From: Clostridiales bacterium
GTDB lineage: Bacteria; Bacillota; Clostridia; Acetivibrionales; RGIG10202
Length of the DNA: 35,988 nt
Assembly: GCA_017961515.1 (NCBI GenBank)
Contig: JAGCXC010000077.1
Span: 1-35,988 of the forward strand
Direction: 5' to 3'
Shown here: positions 30,333 through 35,988 of the stretch, in pieces
Numbering within the stretch: position 1 is the stretch's first letter
Layout of the letters: every line of letters starts with the position of its first letter
Translations under genes and position numbers: made by a program
The notes under the pieces: generated by a model
What the model was told of the DNA's origin: nothing
Seen by the model: only the letters and a program-made list of their open reading frames with translations
Database searches by the model: none

Positions 30333-31733
30333 ATGGAATTGTTATATGATAGAAAGAATGCATGGGAAAAGCATGATAAATCTCATGTAAGTCAGGCGAA
30401 TAAGTTTTGTGATGAGTATATCAAATTTTTAAATGGAGCGAAAACAGAAAGAGAATTTACCAAGAGAGTTGTTGAAGTAGCCAGAGAAAGAGGTTTTGTT
30501 TCGTATGAAGATGTCTTAAAGAATGATACTCCATTAGTAAAAGGTGTGAAGGTTTATCGTGTGATAAAAAATAAAGCTGTAATACTTTGTGCAATTGGGG
30601 AAGAGAGCCTTACAGAAGGGATAAATATTATAGGATCACACATAGATGCCCCTAGACTTGACCTAAAGCAGAATCCATTGTATGAAGATACAGAACTTGG
30701 TATGCTTGATACACATTATTATGGAGGGATCAAAAAATATCAGTGGACAACAATACCATTATCGTTGCACGGAGTTGTTGTAAAGAAAGATGGAACAAGT
30801 GTAGATATTTGTATAGGAGAAAATGATAAAGATCCTGTGTTTACAATAACAGATTTGTTGCCACATTTAGCTCAAGATCAAATGCAAAAGAAAATGTCGG
30901 AGGGTGTTACAGGAGAAGATCTTAATGTGTTGTGTGGTTCGATACCTTGTATAGGTAAAGATGCGCCTAAAAAGGATAAAGTAAAAACCAATATAATGAA
31001 ATTGATAAACAAGAAATACGGATTTAAAGAAGAAGACTTTATAAGCGCAGAGATAGAGGTTGTGCCAAGCTTTAAGGCAAGAAGCGTAGGTTTTGATGAA
31101 AGTTTAGTGGGATCATATGGACAAGATGATAGGTCGTGTGCGTATGCAGCGCTTAGTGCTATATTAGATGTGTTGAACCCTAAAAAAACTTGTGTGTGTC
31201 TTTTGACGGATAAAGAGGAAATAGGAAGCGTTGGTAATACAGGTGCGTATGCAACGTTTTTCGAGACATTTGTTGAATTTTTATTAAAATACGTAGAATC
31301 AAGTGAGAAAAGTCTTGATGTGAGACGTTGCCTAGAAAATTCAAGAATGTTGTCTGCTGATGTTAATCCTGGAGTTGATCCTAATTACACAGGAGTACAA
31401 GAGAATAAAAATGCATCTTATTTGGGTAAAGGAGTAGTTATTCAAAAATATACAGGTTCTAGAGGAAAGGTTGGAGGGAGTGATGCAAATGCCGAATATC
31501 TAGGGTATATAAGAAAGATATTTGACGATAATAATATAATATGGCAATCGGCAGAGTTGGGTAAGGTTGATCAAGGAGGCGGAGGTACAATAGCATACAT
31601 GTTAGCAAAATACGGTATTGAGGTATTAGATTGTGGAGTTGCTATATTATCTATGCATTCGCCATTTGAGATTACCAGTAAGATTGACATGTATGAGATG
31701 TATAGAGCATCCAAGGTGTTTTTTGAAAATTAG
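30333..31733 (+). CDS. M18 family aminopeptidase (aspartyl aminopeptidase-like)
   Basis: A 466-residue cytoplasmic zinc aminopeptidase of family M18, probably a large tetrahedral complex that removes N-terminal residues, often acidic ones. Metal and catalytic residues are visible in IIGSHIDAPRLDLK (His ligand), SYGQDDRSCAYAAL (bridging Asp), LTDKEEIGSVGNTGA (Glu pair), the SADVNPGVDPNY region and ILSMHSPFEI (last His). The start at 30333 is set by GGAGG at 30320-30324. The in-frame ATG at 30318 overlaps that RBS. It is 26 bp after mutS2 and probably the last gene of the pfkA operon. Confidence 0.93.
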   Translation: MELLYDRKNAWEKHDKSHVSQANKFCDEYIKFLNGAKTEREFTKRVVEVARERGFVSYEDVLKNDTPLVKGVKVYRVIKNKAVILCAIGEESLTEGINIIGSHIDAPRLDLKQNPLYEDTELGMLDTHYYGGIKKYQWTTIPLSLHGVVVKKDGTSVDICIGENDKDPVFTITDLLPHLAQDQMQKKMSEGVTGEDLNVLCGSIPCIGKDAPKKDKVKTNIMKLINKKYGFKEEDFISAEIEVVPSFKARSVGFDESLVGSYGQDDRSCAYAALSAILDVLNPKKTCVCLLTDKEEIGSVGNTGAYATFFETFVEFLLKYVESSEKSLDVRRCLENSRMLSADVNPGVDPNYTGVQENKNASYLGKGVVIQKYTGSRGKVGGSDANAEYLGYIRKIFDDNNIIWQSAELGKVDQGGGGTIAYMLAKYGIEVLDCGVAILSMHSPFEITSKIDMYEMYRASKVFFEN

Positions 31734-31743
31734 GTAGCATAAA

Positions 31744-31812
31744 GGAAGGAGGAAGGCACTGTTATAGTACATCTTTGGGATTTAGACGAGGGTTTTAAGT
31801 GCCAAAAAAGAT
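31744..31812 (+). promoter_or_regulatory. nadE leader with a distant Shine-Dalgarno and a bridging hairpin
   Basis: The strong GGAAGGAGG at 31744-31752 is about 60 nt before the nadE ATG, and no good RBS lies nearer. GGCACT (31755-31760) can pair with AGTGCC (31798-31803), which would bring the Shine-Dalgarno to within about 11 nt of the ATG. A GAGGG at 31788-31792 is inside the loop. Confidence 0.4.
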
Positions 31813-33738
31813 ATGAATCACGGATTTGTGAGAGTTGCAGCGGGTGTTATAAAAGTATCTGTAGCAAATACAAAAAGTAATGCTACTAATATAGTAGACA
31901 TAATAAAAGAGGCATATAGTAAGGGAGTACAGATATTAGTTTGCCCGGAGCTTTCGATAACATCATATACATGCCAAGATTTATTTTTTCAAAATAAGTT
32001 ATTGGATGAAGCAAAGAAGAGCCTTGAATATATAGTAAGAAAAACGTCAACTATTGATACTGTATCAATAGTTGGGGTTCCGCTTTTATATAACAGTAAA
32101 CTTTATAATTGTGCAGTTGTTATACAAAAGGGGCACATATTAGGAATAGTGCCCAAAAGCTATATACCGAACTATGGGGAATTTTATGAGAAGAGATGGT
32201 TCGTTTCAGGAAAAGATATAAAAAATAAGCAAATGCAGTTATTTGAAGAGAATGTTCCATTTGGAGTAGATTTGATATTTAGGGATGCAAGGGATTCTAA
32301 TATAACTTTTGGTATTGAAATATGTGAAGATTTATGGGCTGTAATTCCGCCAAGTTCTCTATTATCTCGTGCAGGCGCGAATATGATATTTAATTTATCT
32401 GCAAGCAATGAGTTAATAGGTAAGTACAAACACAGGAGAGAGTTGGTATGTCATCAATCTTATAGATGTATGGGCGGATATATTTATGTGAGTGCAGGAG
32501 TAGGTGAATCTACTACAGATTTAGTATTTGGAGGGCATGCAATTATTTCAGAGTCTGGAGATATACTAAATGAGTCGGAGCGGTTTATAGATGATAATCA
32601 TTTAACAATATCAGATATAGATATACTTAACATAAGTAATGAGAGAATGAAAAATACTTCACACTACAATGAATATGACGTATCTGTTTATAGGAGTGTA
32701 AGTTTTAATATAAGACAAATTAAGATGGATAAGTTATATAGACATATTGCAAGGAATCCGTTTGTGCCAAGCGATAAGGAAAAACTTAATAAGACTTGTA
32801 AAGAGGCATTTACTATACAAACTATGGGGCTTGCGCAAAGACTAATTCACATAGGCATTGATAAGGTTGTTATTGGTGTATCAGGAGGGTTGGATTCAAC
32901 ACTTGCTTTATTCGTTGCGGTGAATGCTTTTAAATATTTGAACATACCATGTAATAATATAAAAGCTATTACTATGCCGGGTTTTGGGACAACAAATGAT
33001 ACAAAATCTAATGCTGAAATCTTAATAGAGGCCTTGCAAGTTGACAATATTGAAATAGATATAAAGGATGCGTGTCTAAAACATTTTTCTAGCATAGGAC
33101 ATGCTGCTGATATGTACGATGTGACATATGAAAATGTACAGGCGAGGGAGAGAACGCAGATACTTATGGATCTTGCAAATAAGAATAATGCGATTGTAAT
33201 AGGAACAGGGGATATGTCTGAATTGGCACTTGGTTGGTGTACATATAATGGAGATCATATGTCAATGTATGGTGTTAATTCAGGTATACCTAAAACACTG
33301 GTCAGGTGTATAGTGAACTGGATTAAGGAATCTGAGGATGATAATAGAATAAAAAAAGCATTGACTGGAATTATTAATACGCCAATTAGCCCTGAGCTTA
33401 TACCAACTAAGGGAAATGATAAAAATATACAAAAAACAGAGGATATTATAGGTAAGTACGATTTGCATGATTTCTTTTTGTATAATTTTATGAAGCATGG
33501 TTCAAGTCCTAGCAAGGTGTATTTTTTGGCTAAGGAAGTGTTTGGTGAAGATAAAAATGGTATAATAAAGGATACATTAAAGACATTTGTAAAGAGATTT
33601 TTTGGACAACAGTTTAAGAGATCTTGTATGCCAGATGGAGTAAAGATAGGTCATGTTGGGCTATCACCTAGAGGAGATTTAAAGATGCCGAGTGATGCAA
33701 AAGGTGATATTTGGCTAGATGATTTAGATGAAATATAA
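31813..33738 (+). CDS. nadE: Glutamine-dependent NAD+ synthetase
   Basis: A 641-residue two-domain enzyme that amidates nicotinic acid adenine dinucleotide to NAD+. Residues 1 to about 290 form a nitrilase-type glutaminase, with the Glu in VCPELSITSYTCQDLF, the Lys in GIVPKSYIPNYGEFYE and the nucleophilic Cys in FGIEICEDLW. The remainder is the synthetase, with the ATP PP-loop SGGLDS at residues 357-362 and GTGDMSELALGWCTYNGDHM. The N-terminal GFVRVAA is conserved in this class, supporting the ATG despite its missing near RBS. The next gene starts 15 bp after its stop, so they are probably cotranscribed. Confidence 0.96.
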   Translation: MNHGFVRVAAGVIKVSVANTKSNATNIVDIIKEAYSKGVQILVCPELSITSYTCQDLFFQNKLLDEAKKSLEYIVRKTSTIDTVSIVGVPLLYNSKLYNCAVVIQKGHILGIVPKSYIPNYGEFYEKRWFVSGKDIKNKQMQLFEENVPFGVDLIFRDARDSNITFGIEICEDLWAVIPPSSLLSRAGANMIFNLSASNELIGKYKHRRELVCHQSYRCMGGYIYVSAGVGESTTDLVFGGHAIISESGDILNESERFIDDNHLTISDIDILNISNERMKNTSHYNEYDVSVYRSVSFNIRQIKMDKLYRHIARNPFVPSDKEKLNKTCKEAFTIQTMGLAQRLIHIGIDKVVIGVSGGLDSTLALFVAVNAFKYLNIPCNNIKAITMPGFGTTNDTKSNAEILIEALQVDNIEIDIKDACLKHFSSIGHAADMYDVTYENVQARERTQILMDLANKNNAIVIGTGDMSELALGWCTYNGDHMSMYGVNSGIPKTLVRCIVNWIKESEDDNRIKKALTGIINTPISPELIPTKGNDKNIQKTEDIIGKYDLHDFFLYNFMKHGSSPSKVYFLAKEVFGEDKNGIIKDTLKTFVKRFFGQQFKRSCMPDGVKIGHVGLSPRGDLKMPSDAKGDIWLDDLDEI

Positions 33739-33753
33739 CAAAAGGAGAATTGA

Positions 33754-35334
33754 ATGAGGTATATTGTTAACAATATCAAACTCTCTATTGATCAAGATAT
33801 ATCAGAGTTAAATGATAAAGTGGCACGTAAGTTGCGTATTAGTCAAAGCGACATAAGAGAGCTTGATGTAGTGAAAGAGTCAATTGATGCTAGAGATAAG
33901 GGAAATATAAATTTTGTATATTCAGTGAGAGTTTATGTAGATAAAAAGATTCGCGGACGTTATGATAGGGATGTGCGCTTGGTTTCGGATACCAAAAAAG
34001 AAGATTTAGTAGTGGGAAACAGAGAAAAACTAATGCATAGACCTGTAATTATAGGTCTTGGTCCAGCTGGACTGTTTTGTGGACTGATATTAGCCAAGAA
34101 TGGTTATAGACCTTTAATAATTGAAATGGGAGATAATATAGAAAATCGTAGTAGGAAGGTAAGTAGATATTGGGAACAAGGTGTATTGGATGTTGATACA
34201 AATGTACAGTTTGGCGAAGGTGGTGCGGGGACTTTTTCAGACGGCAAGCTTACGACGCGTATAAATGACCCCAGATGTGATTTTGTATTAAGAGAATTTT
34301 GCAGATTTGGGGCTCCGAAAGAAATATCATATCAGGCGAAACCACATATAGGGTCCGATATTTTAAAAGGTATTATAGTGAATTTACGTAAAGAAATTAT
34401 ACGACTTGGTGGTACAGTAAAATTTAATACTAAGATGACAGATCTAATATTGAAGGATAACAGATTAGATGGAATAAAATTAGCAAATGGAGAAGAAATA
34501 GATACAAATGTGGTAGTTTTAGCAATTGGGCATAGTAGTAGAGAAACATTTTCTACTCTTTTAAAAAGGGGGCTTGCGATTGATAGGAAGCCATTTTCTA
34601 TTGGAGTAAGAATTGAGCATCCGCAATATCTTGTAAACGAATCACAGTATGGGGCATTTGCAAATCATCCAAGACTTAAGAACGCGATATATCAATTGTG
34701 TAACAAGGTGGGTGATAGAACGGCATATTCTTTTTGTATGTGTCCAGGAGGGATTGTTGTGGCTGCAGCATCAGAACCAAATACGATTGTTACTAACGGC
34801 ATGAGTAATTATATGCGAAATGAAGTTAATGCGAATAGCGCTTTTGTGGTATCAGTTAATCCAAGCGATTTTGGAGATGACACACCATTATCTGGAGTGG
34901 ATTTTCAAAGAAAATGGGAGAGATTAGCATATAAAGAGGGGCAGGGAGGAGCACCAATACAGACATTAAGATCGTTTTTAAAAGATGAGGTTGATAAAAG
35001 GATAAGGTGTGTGCGTCCAAGTTATACAGGGAAGACGATGTTGGCGAATTTAAATAGATGCTTGCCAAAGTATGTGACGGATATATTGAAGGTATCGGCG
35101 GGTGAATTTAGTAAGAAGATGTCGTGTTTTTGCTTGGATGATGCAATTTTAACAGGGGTGGAAACAAGAACGTCGTCACCTGTTAGGATATTGAGAGATA
35201 GTAACTTTGAAGCTTGGGGTATACGCGGGATTTATCCATGTGGTGAAGGTGCAGGATACGCAGGTGGTATTATGAGCGCGAGTGTTGATGGAATACGTAT
35301 AGCAGAGAAAATTATGCAAAGATATACAAAGTGA
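33754..35334 (+). CDS. NAD(P)/FAD-dependent oxidoreductase (uncharacterised flavoprotein)
   Basis: A 526-residue cytoplasmic flavoprotein of the uncharacterised FAD-dependent dehydrogenase group widespread in Firmicutes. After a small N-terminal alpha/beta domain (1 to about 90), the Rossmann FAD motif GLGPAGLFCGLILAKNG starts near residue 99. The conserved FGEGGAGTFSDGKLTTR, CMCPGGIVVAAASE and the closing GEGAGYAGGIMSASVDGIR segments are present. Reaction and substrate are not known, although some relatives are linked to heterocycle or sulfur-related oxidation. AAAAGGAG precedes the ATG. It follows nadE closely, which might hint at an NAD(P) link, though only by position. Confidence 0.9.
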   Translation: MRYIVNNIKLSIDQDISELNDKVARKLRISQSDIRELDVVKESIDARDKGNINFVYSVRVYVDKKIRGRYDRDVRLVSDTKKEDLVVGNREKLMHRPVIIGLGPAGLFCGLILAKNGYRPLIIEMGDNIENRSRKVSRYWEQGVLDVDTNVQFGEGGAGTFSDGKLTTRINDPRCDFVLREFCRFGAPKEISYQAKPHIGSDILKGIIVNLRKEIIRLGGTVKFNTKMTDLILKDNRLDGIKLANGEEIDTNVVVLAIGHSSRETFSTLLKRGLAIDRKPFSIGVRIEHPQYLVNESQYGAFANHPRLKNAIYQLCNKVGDRTAYSFCMCPGGIVVAAASEPNTIVTNGMSNYMRNEVNANSAFVVSVNPSDFGDDTPLSGVDFQRKWERLAYKEGQGGAPIQTLRSFLKDEVDKRIRCVRPSYTGKTMLANLNRCLPKYVTDILKVSAGEFSKKMSCFCLDDAILTGVETRTSSPVRILRDSNFEAWGIRGIYPCGEGAGYAGGIMSASVDGIRIAEKIMQRYTK

Positions 35335-35464
35335 GTATTAATCAGAAAATCACAAATACGTATATACAACATAGCAGCATTAAGTTTATATTTATATACG
35401 TCGACACTTGTCATATTCAAAACGTAAAAGAGATAATGCTAGATGCAAATTTTATGGCCATTGA

Positions 35465-35584
35465 CGCCGCATAAATGAACCGATCAGTTATGAGGTGGAT
35501 ATGATATGGGATCTGCTTTTAACAGGTATTAGCAAGAATTCTCCCAGCTCTATAGGTGATGGGATGAATCGCCAAAAAAGTTAG
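35465..35584 (+). pseudogene. Possible TnpB C-terminal tail remnant
   Basis: A short frame bounded by stops encodes a peptide including DLLLTGISKNSPSSIG. The KNSP motif just before a terminal hairpin resembles the ISSTKGSP end of the relic at 1639-1749. The upstream part of the peptide shows no clear TnpB motif, so this is tentative. Confidence 0.35.
35536..35573 (+). repeat. IS200/IS605-type terminal hairpin (candidate right end)
   Basis: ATTC+TCCCA (35538-35546) pairs with TGGGA+GAAT (35560-35569) with one bulged T and a 13-base loop, and the segment closes with TCGCC. The solo end at 1581 closes with TCACC, and both are followed by a run of A. This suggests a second TnpB-type element end. 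Confidence 0.4.
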
Positions 35585-35651
35585 TATTGACAATTTTGGA
35601 ATAATGTAATAAACTTAACTCGGTCGAGAAAGATATGCAGAGGTAATAAGT

Positions 35652-35867
35652 ATGAAGATGGACAATAATTCACATTCAGTATTTTTGTTACATTATCAAG
35701 TTGTATTTGTTGTAAAGTATAGGAGACAAGTGTTTAGTGAGACTGTATCAAATAGAGCGAGGGAAATATTTGAATATATTTCACCAAGATACAATGTGAT
35801 GTTAGAAGAATGGAATCATGATAAAGATCATGTACATATATTACCCCAAATTGGTGAAGGTAGATAG
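35652..35867 (+). pseudogene. tnpA: Truncated IS200/IS605 transposase TnpA
   Basis: The 71-residue product begins like a Y1-family transposase: VFLLHYQVVFVVKYRRQVF, then the HUH metal-binding motif in HDKDHVHIL at residues 57-65. It ends six residues later, whereas intact TnpA has about 130-150 residues and carries its catalytic tyrosine in the missing part. It should therefore be inactive. Directly beyond the break, the sequence continues as a tnpB tail in another frame, so an internal deletion has fused tnpA to tnpB. The RBS AGAGG precedes the ATG. Confidence 0.85.
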
Positions 35868-35988
35868 ATTTTTTGCAAGCTCTCAAATTTGTTCAGAATG
35901 TGGATGCAAAAATAATGAAGTGCGAAATTTTGGAATTAGATCTTGGATTTGTCCAGATTGTGGTAAGTATCATGATAGAGATACTAAT
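35860..35988 (+). pseudogene. tnpB: TnpB C-terminal part (runs off window)
   Basis: Frame +1 relative to the tnpA relic. The 43 visible codons begin VDRFFASSQICSECG and carry the TnpB zinc finger: two CxxC pairs, in ICSECG and ICPDCG. The last RuvC aspartate motif, HDRDTN, is at the window edge. The N-terminal three quarters of tnpB, with the first RuvC residues, are missing, since the frame joins tnpA material at about 35855-35862. The sequence continues past the right edge, so its true end and the element's terminus are not seen. Confidence 0.85.

Larger units (their letters stand above)
35335..35651. other. Gene-free stretch with mobile-element remains
   Basis: These 317 bases separate the flavoprotein from the transposase relic. 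The first part holds a 9-bp inverted repeat, ACGTATATA (35358-35366) with TATATACGT (35393-35401), of unclear meaning. The part from about 35465 to 35575 looks like a second TnpB-type right end and is listed separately. A TTGACA at 35587-35592 might be the -35 of a promoter for the tnpA relic, but no clear -10 follows. I see no intact gene. Confidence 0.5.

Noticed and set aside
35358..35401. 9-bp inverted repeat ACGTATATA/TATATACGT as a terminator or att site
   Set aside because: Very AT-rich, with a 26-base loop and no T-run, so it is likely chance.
35400..35651. Group I intron of an IStron upstream of tnpA
   Set aside because: I looked for the conserved core elements (GTTCAGAGACTA-like and AAGATATAGTC-like) and found only a weak partial AAGATAT. 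The hairpin is better explained as an IS end.
1..35988. CRISPR array or rRNA genes
   Set aside because: I saw no regularly spaced repeats and no rRNA-like sequence on reading through both strands.

Overview
The window is AT-rich chromosomal DNA, roughly one third G+C by eye. It comes from a spore-forming, low-GC Gram-positive bacterium of the Clostridia type. The evidence is an hprK-murB-rapZ-whiA operon, a tepA-ylzJ-ftsK block, a cotJABC spore-coat operon, strong AGGAGG ribosome binding sites, frequent TTG/GTG starts and the standard bacterial code. A lineage near Lachnospirales/Epulonipisciaceae is possible, but I cannot prove it from sequence alone.

Layout. 1-1.75 kb: the end of an unknown gene, a terminator, an ankyrin-repeat protein, and a relic of a TnpB-type (IS200/IS605 superfamily) element consisting only of the tnpB tail and its terminal hairpin. 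1.8-5.55 kb: the hprK-murB-rapZ-whiA operon, without a yvcK gene between rapZ and whiA. 5.5-7.1 kb: a minus-strand pair encoding a prepilin-like protein and an unrecognised helical protein. 7.2-9.65 kb: an exported phosphodiester-glycosidase-domain protein, a second ankyrin-repeat protein with its own promoter, and a self-contained tRNA-Trp gene. 9.67-14.5 kb: recX, tepA, ylzJ-like, ftsK/spoIIIE and folD. 14.6-20.5 kb: the most unusual section. It has a small membrane protein, a VirD4/TraG-type coupling ATPase, a small VirB2/TrbC-like exported protein, a family 2 glycosyltransferase with an N-terminal export or anchor segment, cotJABC, and a second paralogous VirB2/TrbC-like protein behind a long leader. 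20.7-35.3 kb: housekeeping genes, namely ileS, a DEAD-family RNA helicase, a cyclophilin, uppP, pfkA, pgsA, mutS2, an M18 aminopeptidase, glutamine-dependent nadE and a large FAD-dependent oxidoreductase. 35.34-35.99 kb: decayed IS200/IS605 material, including a tnpA head joined to a tnpB tail.

How the genes fit together. hprK, pfkA and rapZ/whiA relate to carbon control and envelope or cell-cycle regulation. murB, uppP and pgsA feed wall and membrane synthesis. ftsK and cotJ point to division and sporulation. The coupling ATPase and the two pilin-like proteins look like parts of a type IV secretion-type machine. They have no neighbouring VirB4, VirB6 or relaxase genes and sit between housekeeping genes, so any apparatus they serve must be completed elsewhere. 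The ankyrin proteins could be partners or cargo, but nothing here shows it. I saw no CRISPR array, rRNA or complete mobile element.
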